In this document: positions 20,501 through 27,642 of the stretch, in pieces
How positions within the stretch are numbered: position 1 is the first letter of the stretch
Layout: every line of letters begins with the position of its first letter
Assembly: GCA_014238335.1 (NCBI GenBank)
Contig: JABABI010000004.1
Coordinates: forward strand, 83,718-147,717
Origin: Fuerstiella sp.
Lineage (GTDB): Bacteria > Planctomycetota > Planctomycetia > Planctomycetales > Planctomycetaceae
Length of the DNA: 64,000 nucleotides
Reading direction: 5' to 3'
The notes under the pieces: model-generated
Seen by the model: the letters and a program-made list of their open reading frames with translations, nothing else
Databases searched by the model: none
Told to the model about the DNA's origin: nothing
Made by a program: the position numbers and the translations under genes

Positions 20501-22812
20501 GCGAACGATTTCTGGAAAATGCCGGACCGGGGGCGGCGACAGCCACGGTCAGTATCAGTACTGCCGGGCACACTTCACCAGTTGTTGTTGATCTTTCCAG
20601 CAATGACGCAGGTGAAGCCGTTGTGCCTGTACAGGTTACTATACCGGTTGGCAGCACCTTTGCTACGTTCCAGATTGACGCGGTCAATGATAACTTCATT
20701 GATCGGGATCAGGCAGTGACGATCAGTGCCGATGTGTCCGGGTACCGGACAGGTGTACTTAACCTGACTGTGGCAGACCACGAGCCTCCAGTTCTGGTTG
20801 GTCCGGCATTCACGACCGGGGACCCTACTCCGGCACTGACATGGCAGCCGGTCGACGGAGCCACTCGATACGATCTGTGGCTGAACGATATTTCGCGGAA
20901 CATCATTCAGTTGTTCAGGATGGACAACATTGTGGCCCCGCCGCCGTTGTTTTCCTCGAACTTCCAGGGAGGTCCGTTCAACGTCGTGATTGATGGAGTG
21001 AATCAGGTGCTTCCGTTCGATCCGGCTCAGTGGGACCAGAGCACTACACCGGTAGCGACACGTGATGTGGACGCAGATAATCTGGCCACGAATGCACCTG
21101 CCGGGACTCTAAGTGCGCATCTGGACGAAGGGCCGAACGGTGTTGATAGTCTGCAGTCCGTCAGGATCGACACGTCTGGGGAAATCGGAGCCCAGCTCCG
21201 TTATACGTTCCAGCGAAATACTCCGACGGACGCGACCAATCCGGGGCAGCAGCTGATTCTGTCATACCGCAACGCTGCAGGTACGTGGTTGCAACTTGAA
21301 CAGCAGTTACCCGGGCAGGCGCCCCTTGATGTCTTCGTGAGGTCCTCTGTTCAGTTACCGGCAAATGCTTTGCATCCCGATTTTGCCTTCCGATTTGAGA
21401 CCCGTGGCTCTGCTGCGGGAGCCGAAGACGACTGGTTCATTGGCGAGGTCGAGGTCGTTGGCTATCCGAATGTGGTGCCGGGGCAGCACATCGGAGTCGG
21501 ACATTATAGGTTCTGGGTGCGAGCCTATGACGATCTGGAACAGAGCGGATTCTGGAGTCAGGGACGTGACTTCCGCGTCGTGACACAGCCTGAAATCACA
21601 AGTCCGGCCAATCAGTCCGTATCGGCGACGAATTCGTTTCCTGAAATTTCCTGGACCACCGTGGTTGATACGGATCGTTACGAGCTGTGGGTAGACAACC
21701 TCACAACCGGTGAGTCCCAGGTGATTTATGAAACGAATCTGCAGACTACGAGTTTTGCCTCGGCTCCGGGTGATCTTCCAGGAGGAATTTACAAGGCCTG
21801 GACGCGTGCTATTGCTCCGGACGGTCTGGCCGGACTCTGGAGCAATAGCACCACGTTTACTGTGTTGAGCGCTCCGGAGAATATCACTCCCACGGGTGCG
21901 ACATTCGACCGGACTCCGGAGATTCGATGGAATGCAGTGGCGGGGGCCTCCCATTACTCGGTTTGGCTGACCCTGCGAAATCCAGGTGAGGCGGCCGTTC
22001 CTGTGCTGATCGATCGGTTCGTCACAGACACCCTGATAGTTCCTGCGACTGACCTTGAAGATGGTCGGTACGTTGTGTGGGTCCAGGCCGTTGGTGAAGA
22101 TGGTGCGGAGTCTGCATGGTCGACCGGTTCTGAGTTCACAGTCGGAGGACGTCCGGAAATCCTGATGCCGACAGAAAGTGAAACAACGTCTGCGACGCCG
22201 ACATTTTTGTGGACCGGTATTACCGGCGCAGAGAAATATGAAATCTGGATCAATAGAAGTGACGTGCCGCAAAGCCGGGTTGTCCACGACACCAACGTCC
22301 AGGGCGCTTCGTTCACTGTTCAAACGCAGCTCGTGGCCGGCGATTATCGTGTCTGGGTTCGAGCCATCAGCGAGATGGGGGAGACGTCATTCTGGAGTAA
22401 ACCCGTCACCTTTACTGTGGCATCACTCAGCAACGTACAGTCGGAGGTGCCCGGTGACTTACTGTTATGGGCGGCCGACAATGATTCTGTTGCTGCACTG
22501 ATGGCTCCGGAACCTGTTTTTACCGTGGCTCCGAAATCGGCGTCCACGGTAACGTTGAATCCGCGGACGACGATCGAAGCTTTAACGTCAGAAGCGACAG
22601 AGTCATCAGCCGCTGTGAGCGACGAAACAGTCGAGGACCTGGATTCGGTCATGTCCGATTGGGAAGCGGCAGACTGGTGGACCGGGCCGACCAGCAAAGA
22701 AGAGGACTCGAAAGATTCCACTTCCGTGGCTGCTGCTATGGGCGTCGGCTTCCTGGCCACTCAACCTTTGCTGAAGAAGAAGTCTGTTAACAGGAAGCGA
22801 AATCGCACCTGA
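14527..22812 (+). CDS. Giant secreted repeat protein with tandem metalloprotease-like domains, propeller, P-domain and Fn3-like repeats (2761 aa)
   Basis: A basic N-terminus (FRRSRASVRRIRREK) leads to TLEPRLLLTNP, a planctomycete giant-protein leader. Two ~360-residue units follow (about 46-400 and 403-785). Each has a YLDFDGHTE/LYLSFSGD opening, a RVAEDFxPFxxNVTTV strand-helix typical of planctomycete zinc proteases, and a PPC-like beta domain. The zinc sites are eroded (near residues 197-211 and 555-569). Calx-beta-like repeats (xxTIPxGxxSxTF...DDxxLDGTQxVT) run about 785-2085. A ~540-residue propeller (about 912-1451) and a ~150-residue P-domain (about 1552-1701) are nested within them. 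Four Fn3-like repeats (YRxWVRA...SxWS...FTV) run about 2085-2640, the first carrying a ~185-residue insert. The tail has a short hydrophobic stretch and a basic end (LLKKKSVNRKRNRT). Probably cell-surface or extracellular and adhesive; enzyme activity is unlikely. Confidence 0.9.
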   Translation: MTVLQSLLSTFRRSRASVRRIRREKQAGGASTETLEPRLLLTNPIQVSSLPGAPVTIYLDFDGHTETDVDWTTARLDGSNLAIDTPAFDLNGDVAFTQIETDLIEEIYERVAEDFRPFEINVTTVEPGSFRNEQELLISVGGNGSWSSPNFPVIPPPPNRALSGSFSDAAQPQTAFVFPTEYEMPAGQLGKNLAAGISETVALAMGLEVHENPNDTRLLGTADVGPILGDGTASLRDIWFNANGVSTAIQDDLAAVVASATTVDFRADDHGDQATDASATAFVVGPGDETLTGVIGQNNDVDTFVFTTAATTADITVTGLDLTGRFGANSPANPGANLAPTISLLDAQGIELATAGDISSITASLNSPIPQGVYFLQVSNRGEYGNLGSYTVTVSGVDILPSFRNPIYRNSLLSAPTDLYLSFSGDVISDPNILANRIDGGSGDVTIPAYDSDGDVTTFSPAEVAQIDEIWARVAEDFSPFNVNVTTVPPPTLSGTAALQINVGGDGAFLVPSTVGFQAIPASFSSPLLSNIGFAFSDNIQSAAPTDPQHIAYNASSSIATLFGLGPHPLYSNTGTQLAALDPGGLEVGPILGAPTNSLRDVWVNAPNDIGAVIVQNDLATITSPFNGIQYRMDDHADIRQFAAGVTIGVGDELLTGIIETSDDVDVFGFRTLETDVTIIVKGLDLATQFAGITNPPNPGSNLDPVLRLLDASGNELAMDDVVFNSVNANNSLTASISMHLLAGSYFIEVSNGFNPLSGERYGSLGEYTVTLQGVDVNPVVVDITPDTFSENDGVQVGIGQVSRPLGEPSTAPITVELTSLDPTEVTVPAFVTIPINQTSATFDVTIHDDTLLDGTQRVTVQAKVSGLLNAETFVTVTDHEEITLQLNPNPVDEDAGTASLTVTRSNTDVNAPNHWVTVNNNLEERQADGTLVRTEPIEWPGGGLRPAGEDAHDVLVLQSGGVAVYNGTTNAGLSIYTPASSSWSHFSAISGLSGDTADATAGGIASIGDFVFLTDLETVAGDSHGMVRINIVTGEITRFGENAVGARLFGMASGGFFTSSINEYDPTDGSLLNTITIQQAAPGTSTFVTDIAYDGTDLWALVGTGASGREEILKLNPDTGVVLETHSPTIQNTILDGLTVMNGLLYIVDNTGNGFGLGTEVETYDPVTRQVVGGVLSIDGINNLSLNDFIGAIPNANTLIATDELLNTIYEIDPTSGLVTSSFLTNRPYQLSFNGPGFTSVSDVVIGTTTYHDLIYVATAINEIDIYTRQGTQIDADPATPIVDPLRLTTPLFGGMAGGDIPGVSAADLKFRDVTIGLDGQVYGLLESGDEISVHDPNSLLRLNTISLDTAVRTIAVSDSSGIYAGGDNGQITVFGFNGLTQVSLTTTLATIADIEVNIGQEVLISDSDGVVTQSTQTALLAGDLSGLVPLENTGGVSFVSFGRHPTRSTGDVIVALTSDDLTEFQVPDFVTIPVGQQSVTIDAIVVDDDLRDGDQVVMLTATAVNYLPDALAVTVREAEAVTVEVIPDSVAENAGSLAQQVRVSRSDVDGPLDFQSSQSRQMTTVTPILDNDVTLSQITIPSEISKIADINVSLNIQHQAIPDLDVYLNSPMGTRISLFSDLSSNESNFTDTTFDDEAGVRIVDATAPFTGSFVPEEFLAGFDGENPSGVWTLEIIDDNATDSGTLLNWSIDLVTLGLTAMEVTLSSDDISEIQIPATVTIPGNQAHILLPLNVIDDAILDGTQTVNVSVNSSSLPGLSLRGDTVDVTDVETLDVTLDKSVVSEGDGPAAILGTVTRSDNTPGNLVVTLTSSDTSEINVPNAVTIPAGTTSVSFDVAAVDDLLFDGTQTVTITASAPGYVDTDSPEISVTDQEPRLQLSTLTDNVAEDAGSMTVILARLDSNDLTVEQSVSLTSSDQTELTVPATVIIPSGSVSTTFTATILEDAILDGSQPVTITAADTNTASPVVGSTAKVITVDDAESLTVTVPAGSERFLENAGPGAATATVSISTAGHTSPVVVDLSSNDAGEAVVPVQVTIPVGSTFATFQIDAVNDNFIDRDQAVTISADVSGYRTGVLNLTVADHEPPVLVGPAFTTGDPTPALTWQPVDGATRYDLWLNDISRNIIQLFRMDNIVAPPPLFSSNFQGGPFNVVIDGVNQVLPFDPAQWDQSTTPVATRDVDADNLATNAPAGTLSAHLDEGPNGVDSLQSVRIDTSGEIGAQLRYTFQRNTPTDATNPGQQLILSYRNAAGTWLQLEQQLPGQAPLDVFVRSSVQLPANALHPDFAFRFETRGSAAGAEDDWFIGEVEVVGYPNVVPGQHIGVGHYRFWVRAYDDLEQSGFWSQGRDFRVVTQPEITSPANQSVSATNSFPEISWTTVVDTDRYELWVDNLTTGESQVIYETNLQTTSFASAPGDLPGGIYKAWTRAIAPDGLAGLWSNSTTFTVLSAPENITPTGATFDRTPEIRWNAVAGASHYSVWLTLRNPGEAAVPVLIDRFVTDTLIVPATDLEDGRYVVWVQAVGEDGAESAWSTGSEFTVGGRPEILMPTESETTSATPTFLWTGITGAEKYEIWINRSDVPQSRVVHDTNVQGASFTVQTQLVAGDYRVWVRAISEMGETSFWSKPVTFTVASLSNVQSEVPGDLLLWAADNDSVAALMAPEPVFTVAPKSASTVTLNPRTTIEALTSEATESSAAVSDETVEDLDSVMSDWEAADWWTGPTSKEEDSKDSTSVAAAMGVGFLATQPLLKKKSVNRKRNRT

Positions 22813-22888
22813 ACGCTGACCTAAGCCGGATTATGCAGGCGGAACCAAACTGCAACGCTTTACCTTGTGGCAACGCGCATGGCCGGCT

Positions 22889-24229
22889 TTATCCGCCAGC
22901 TCTTGTCTGTTCAGACAGCAGAAAGGCAATCTCCATCGCCTGTTCATAGTTCAGGCGTGGGTCAACCTGGCTGCGATAGTCTCGGGGGAGATCAGACTCT
23001 GTCAGATTCGCCGGGCCGCCGACGCATTCGGTGACATCTTCACCCGTGAGTTCCAGATGAATGCCGCTCAGTCGAGTCCCGCAATCCTTGTGAATTCGAA
23101 ACGACGTGATGATTTCCGAAGTGATTTCGTCGAAAGATCGTGTCTTGAATCCGTTGCGGGTTGCCTGCGTGTTTCCGTGCATCGGGTCACAGCTCCACAG
23201 CACGTTAAGATTTGTCCTCCTCACCGAGTCGGCCAGCATGGGCAGCTTACTGCTGATTTTCTCAGCACCGAACCGGTGAATTAAGGTCAGGCGTCCCGGG
23301 ATGTTCTCCGGATTCAGCACCTTGATCAGATCAATCAGTTCGTCAGGTGCCATGGTGTTACCGACCTTGACTCCGATCGGATTGCGAATGCCGCGAAAGT
23401 ACTCCACATGGGCGCCGTCGATGGCTCGAGTTCGATCGCCAATCCAGGGAAGATGAGTACTCAGGTTATAATGCCCCAGCTGACGCTGATCCGTGCGTGT
23501 CAGCGCCTGCTCGTAATGCAGGTGCAAAGCTTCGTGTGACGTAAAGAAATCGACGCGGCTTAGTTGTTCGAGTTCCCCGGATGTGACAACTTCCATGAAA
23601 CGGATGGAGTCGCTCAGTGATTCCAGAATCTGTTGATAGCGCCTCGAACCTGGCGTGTTTCGTACAAATTCCAAATCCCAGTTTTCCGGGTGATGCAAAT
23701 CTGCAAACCCCCCTTCGCTGAGCGCTCGGATATAGTTGATCGTCAGCCCGGATCGTTCATAGGCCCGAAGCAACAGTTGCGGATTCGGTTCCCGATCATC
23801 TTTGGTGAATCCGCTGCGGTTGATTATGTCGCCGCGATAACTTGGCAGCTCCACACCCTCCCTGGTTTCTGTGTCCGCCGAACGGGGTTTCGCGTACTGT
23901 CCGGCAATTCGTCCGACCCGGACAATCTTCTGCTTGGAACCACAGATCAGCACGAGGCTCATCTGAATCAGTACTTTCAGCTTTCTCAGAATGGTTGATG
24001 CGTTACAGTCACCGAAACTTTCAGAACAGTCACCACCTTGCAGGACAAAAGCGTTGCCCGTGGCAGCTTCCGCCAGCTGATTCTGCAGGCGATCAACTTC
24101 CCACGCTGTGACCAGCGGAGGCAGTTGAGCGAGGTTTTGCAGAACTCCGCTGACTTCCTGCGAATTTTCGTAAACTGGCTGCTGCATCGCCAGTTTCGTC
24201 TGCCATGAGTCGGGTTGCCATGTATTCAT
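22889..24229 (-). CDS. Class II 3-deoxy-7-phosphoheptulonate (DAHP) synthase
   Basis: Condenses phosphoenolpyruvate and erythrose-4-phosphate, the entry to the shikimate pathway; cytosolic. 446 residues, typical of the class II (plant-like, also actinobacterial) form. Motifs are FVLQGGDCSESF near residue 64, GRIAGQYAKPRS near 104, VDFFTSHEALHLHYE, PIGVKVG, LIHRFGAE, WSCDPMHGNT and GIHLELTGEDVTECVGG, in family order and including the metal and phosphate ligands. I start at ATG 24229 (MNTWQPDSW, the family's usual opening). An upstream ATG at 24319 would add 30 residues without family resemblance. It is convergent with the giant gene. Confidence 0.95.
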   Translation of the reverse strand: MNTWQPDSWQTKLAMQQPVYENSQEVSGVLQNLAQLPPLVTAWEVDRLQNQLAEAATGNAFVLQGGDCSESFGDCNASTILRKLKVLIQMSLVLICGSKQKIVRVGRIAGQYAKPRSADTETREGVELPSYRGDIINRSGFTKDDREPNPQLLLRAYERSGLTINYIRALSEGGFADLHHPENWDLEFVRNTPGSRRYQQILESLSDSIRFMEVVTSGELEQLSRVDFFTSHEALHLHYEQALTRTDQRQLGHYNLSTHLPWIGDRTRAIDGAHVEYFRGIRNPIGVKVGNTMAPDELIDLIKVLNPENIPGRLTLIHRFGAEKISSKLPMLADSVRRTNLNVLWSCDPMHGNTQATRNGFKTRSFDEITSEIITSFRIHKDCGTRLSGIHLELTGEDVTECVGGPANLTESDLPRDYRSQVDPRLNYEQAMEIAFLLSEQTRAGG

Positions 24230-24469
24230 GGGCGGGATTGTTTCGGTCCGTTCGCCCAAAGTCACTCGCAGACGCGGACTTATCGTGAATCGGTTGCGAT
24301 TTTCGTGTCCAGACTCCATGTTGCCCAGGTTTCCGAGTGTGAAATTCTGTTTTCACAGCTTGAGTGCAGACATGCTCGCGCCTACAGTTTACTCGGAACG
24401 CGCTGGCGTCAACGGGCATGGATTGCTTCGTTAAAGTGTTTGTCGCCAGTCATTATTGGACCGTGACTC

Positions 24470-24476
24470 AAGGAGG
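24470..24476 (+). promoter_or_regulatory. Strong ribosome-binding site AAGGAGG
   Basis: A full Shine-Dalgarno match seven bases before ATG 24484. It decides the start of the small zinc-ribbon gene over the upstream in-frame ATG at 24364. Such complete sites are rare elsewhere in this window. Confidence 0.8.
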
Positions 24477-24483
24477 ATTCACG

Positions 24484-24825
24484 ATGAACCAGTTGCACCT
24501 GCGTCTGTACAACCCACCTGCGGAATCGGAGCCCCAGGAGTCGCTTCAGAAACGCGACATCCTGCCTTTTGTTGACCGTAACCAGACAACGATCATTAGC
24601 GGTCGGCTGGCTGCTCCCGTCGATCGGGCTAGAATCATCCAACAGAATTCTGTGTGCCCCGAGTGCTCACAGAATAATATTGAGCCACTGGAACTTCAGG
24701 ACGCCGTAATCAGCCCCAAGAATCGGCTGCCCGTCCCTGGCACCGCGACTATCGTTGGATTTCACTGTAATGACTGTTCCACGGAGTGGCCCGTCTATGA
24801 ACTGATGACGCGGCGAAACGGCTGA
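24484..24825 (+). CDS. Small zinc-ribbon protein (113 aa)
   Basis: Cytosolic, no signal or membrane segment. Two cysteine pairs, CPEC near residue 58 and CNDC near residue 98, about 40 residues apart, form a likely zinc ribbon. Between them is LQDAVISPKNRLPVPGTATI. The first half is polar and has no family that I recognise. It is divergent from the DAHP synthase gene and convergent with the caspase-like gene. The strong ribosome site predicts high expression. Function unknown; a nucleic-acid or protein adaptor is possible. Confidence 0.75.
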   Translation: MNQLHLRLYNPPAESEPQESLQKRDILPFVDRNQTTIISGRLAAPVDRARIIQQNSVCPECSQNNIEPLELQDAVISPKNRLPVPGTATIVGFHCNDCSTEWPVYELMTRRNG

Positions 24826-24865
24826 CCTTCAGGCAATATGTTACGTGGCGAACCCTGCGTTGTCG

Positions 24866-26407
24866 TCAGTCCCGGGGCGTCGCACCATCGTGGCTGTCTG
24901 CAGTAACTGCTGACAACGACCCCTCTTCGGCTTTTACGATAGCCCGGTATTCCTCCAGTCTTTTGGTGTCGTCCAGAAGACGGAGGTTTTCACGCAGGAT
25001 TACGTTTTCGGCCGTCCGAACAAATCGCTCGTACTTCACCTTTCGTTTTTCTGTATCGGGTTGGCCCGACGCGTTGTCGACCTGTTCGCGGTAGCGTTTG
25101 TAATCCCGATGTCCCTCAACGGCTGCGATGAACTCGTCTCTGCGAGTTGTCAGCAATTCGATGGCAACCGGATTCAGCACATTCGCCAGTTCAGGCCACC
25201 GTCTTTTCATATCGGCTGCGATTTTCTGGCGCAGCTGGCTGGAAGGATTCACCTGTCGCCCACGAGTCCCGCCACGCGGACCTCGAGAGCTACGTCGCAA
25301 CTGTTGTGCCTGTTCGCGCGCGTCTTCGATGCGATTGTCACCGGTCAGCTGCAACTGCAGCGACAGCCCCTTAAGGACGGCCTGTTCCGGCGGGGTCGCC
25401 AGTGGAAGAACGGTGCCCCATGCTGCCGTGTCTGACAGCAGTTCTGGGTAACGATCATTGGCAAACAGACTTTCGATCCCCAGAAACTCGCCGGATGTCG
25501 TGATCGGCAAATCGATCGTGTCTGCCGTCAGCACAGTGTACGCATGAGCCTCGGCGAACGAAATGTTGCCGTCACCATCGTAGTCTGGAACGTCGATTGG
25601 CTGTCCCGTTCGTGTGTGTCCTGCGATCGCTTCCAGGAAATAGGTACTGTATTCGACGTAGGTGGATTCGTTGATTTCCGGTGTGCACCCGGCTGCAGGG
25701 CGGTCATGCACCGTCGCAAAAAATCCGCATCTGTGCTGCGCTGATAATCCTTTGTCCGGAGCACCTTCGTTGTAGATGAATCGCGCAAAGCCACCGGCGT
25801 GGCACTGCACCATAACAGCGACAACGTGTACTCCCCGCGGCAGTTTGTCCAGCAGAGCGACGACCTCGCTGACCTTAATACTTCTATTGTTCCACAGAGA
25901 AATCGTCGTGTCATGAGGCGCGTTCCGGTCGTCGCTGCTGTTGCCGTGAGCCGTCACGTACAGCACCAGTCGGTCGCCACTGTGCATGGTCGAGCCCACG
26001 TCAGTGAACCAGCCGCGAATGCTGGTGGGGGTTGTGTCGCCACGCACTCCGACGATCTCGTGGTTGCGATAAAGCAGCCCCAGATTTCGTTGAGAACCTA
26101 AGAACTCGGCCATCAAGCGGTTTGCCTTGGGCACGGAATCACGATCCATCACCTGCAGGTCGTCGCCTGCGGCACGTCCATCTGCAAAGTAAATATCGTT
26201 ATGTGACAGTTCATGCTTCTGCTCCTGCAACAACCGCTGAAAGAACAGCACGTTTTTTTCCAGCGATATCTGATTGGCCGCTGGCGAGGACCCGCCACCG
26301 ATGGTCAGAAAAAAGTCCCTGGCAACAGAATTTGACGAGATCAACAACAGGCAAAATGCTAACAGCGCAGTGAGGCAGGTTTGTTTCTTCATTAACTTCA
26401 TATCCAT
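24866..26407 (-). CDS. Secreted caspase-like (clan CD) protein with EF-hand
   Basis: 513 residues. A signal peptide ends near residue 29 (SSNSVARD). The body has the clan CD peptidase layout: strand FFLTIGGG, then VLYVTAHGNS with the catalytic-type His at 154, then VAVMVQCHAGGF with the catalytic-type Cys at 202. This most resembles C13/caspase-like bacterial families. At 275-286 an EF-hand-type loop (DYDGDGNISFAE) follows directly. The C-terminal 200 residues are basic and helical (RRSSRGPRGGTRGRQ, then long charged helices) and resemble no known domain. Possibly a calcium-controlled cysteine peptidase in the periplasm. ATGs at 26401 and 26392 are alternative starts. Activity is not proven by sequence. 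Confidence 0.75.
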   Translation of the reverse strand: MDMKLMKKQTCLTALLAFCLLLISSNSVARDFFLTIGGGSSPAANQISLEKNVLFFQRLLQEQKHELSHNDIYFADGRAAGDDLQVMDRDSVPKANRLMAEFLGSQRNLGLLYRNHEIVGVRGDTTPTSIRGWFTDVGSTMHSGDRLVLYVTAHGNSSDDRNAPHDTTISLWNNRSIKVSEVVALLDKLPRGVHVVAVMVQCHAGGFARFIYNEGAPDKGLSAQHRCGFFATVHDRPAAGCTPEINESTYVEYSTYFLEAIAGHTRTGQPIDVPDYDGDGNISFAEAHAYTVLTADTIDLPITTSGEFLGIESLFANDRYPELLSDTAAWGTVLPLATPPEQAVLKGLSLQLQLTGDNRIEDAREQAQQLRRSSRGPRGGTRGRQVNPSSQLRQKIAADMKRRWPELANVLNPVAIELLTTRRDEFIAAVEGHRDYKRYREQVDNASGQPDTEKRKVKYERFVRTAENVILRENLRLLDDTKRLEEYRAIVKAEEGSLSAVTADSHDGATPRD

Positions 26408-26730
26408 CTACGGGAACAGGCTCAACGCGACTTTGACGGTTTGGCTGGCGAACACTTCTCCGCCTGGCCAGTTCAGGCAGAAACACTCGGGAACGTCAGG
26501 TGATTCGGGCCAATCGGCACATCGCTGGGAAAACCGTGTGATTCGCCGCAGATGCCGTAATGTCTGCCGTTCGTTGATGTTGAGGTTGCAAGCACTGTAT
26601 TCAGTAGACGCACCGCGTCGGTCGAACCGGCTGTTGCATTTGTTTCTTTGATCTAGCTGGTGGCAACCAACGGACGATGGTTTCTGTTATGACTGTTTGT
26701 CTATCCGGCGGATCAGCGGCGAAATATTTA
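26408..26730. other. Non-coding gap, nothing recognised
   Basis: About 320 bases between the caspase-like gene start and the stop of the hybrid-kinase remnant. No gene, repeat or RNA is apparent. It should contain the promoter of the caspase-like gene. Confidence 0.5.
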
Positions 26731-27560
26731 TCAGGGCGGTCTGGAGGTCGCTGCCGTGGCCAGAGCCGATCGCAATTGAGATACGTGTTCGGTGAGTTCA
26801 GGCATCATTTCTGACGCTTCATCAACGTCGTCGCGTTTGCCGGCCAGTTCGATTCGCCGCGTCACATCCACCACACGCCCCTCACCGAAAATGTCTCCTG
26901 ATCCTTTCAAACTGTGTGCTGCTCGTTAAATTTGTTTCTTATCTTTGTTCGTCAGTGCTTCCTGAATTTCCTTAATCATGATCGGACATTGATCGAGCAG
27001 AAGCTGGGCCATAGCTCTGGCTCTCTCCTCACTCCGGGTAGTTGACGCCGTGCCAGTTCCAGATCGATTACATCGCCAGACGTCAGACGCTCTGACAAAG
27101 AAAGATCCTCGTCTGACGACTTTGCTGATTGTGGAGCACTGTGCGATCGAGTGAATTGGTCGATTGTCCTGTGGAACTCATCAGGTCGGACAGGCTTGGC
27201 GATGAAACCGTCCATTCCGACTGCCAGGCATTCTTCACGATCCTCCATTGTCACGGACGTGGTCATTGCAATGATCGGAGTGCGGTGTCCTTTTTTTGGA
27301 TGGCGCCGGTAGCTTTGAATCGGTCCATCCGCGGCATCTGAACGTCCATCAGCACAATGGCCAATTGTTCTCTTTCCATAATTACAACGGCCTCGTGCCC
27401 GGTGCCGGCTGGCACGACGTTGTTTGTTTTTTGGTATTCCGAGCAGTGCTGTTCGGATCACAATGCTGTCCTCCAGCAGCTGGGTGCTGAGCGATCGCAG
27501 CTCACATTCTTCGTGAGCAGGTTTTTCATCACCCGGAACGACGGTCATTGCCTGTCGTTT
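26731..27560 (-). pseudogene. Remnant of a hybrid histidine kinase C-terminus (receiver + HPt)
   Basis: Pieces of one protein are spread over two reading frames. LEDSIVIRTALL is the receiver's N-terminal phospho-site region. A second frame gives AGTGHEAVVIMEREQLAIVL, then MDVQMPRMD with the phospho-acceptor Asp. The first frame resumes at RTPIIAMTTSVTMEDREECL and MDGFIAKPVRPDEF. After a linker, the HPt histidine segment reads RAAHSLKGSGDIFGEGR, preceded by an in-frame TAA at about 26928. So there are at least two frameshifts and one nonsense codon. The sensor and kinase domains are absent: only the phosphorelay end is left. It ends at TGA 26733-26731. It lies just downstream of an intact DUF1501 gene on the same strand. 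Confidence 0.8.
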
Positions 27561-27642
27561 CTCTGGCTTGTCGTCTGGTTGAAACCGCGAACTGGATTCG
27601 CGTACGACATTACGGCTGGGTGCCGCTGTGGTCATCTCGCCG

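Noticed and set aside
21355..22323. A 322-residue minus-strand frame inside the giant gene
   Set aside because: The plus-strand Fn3-like repeats are periodic and convincing; this is a shadow.
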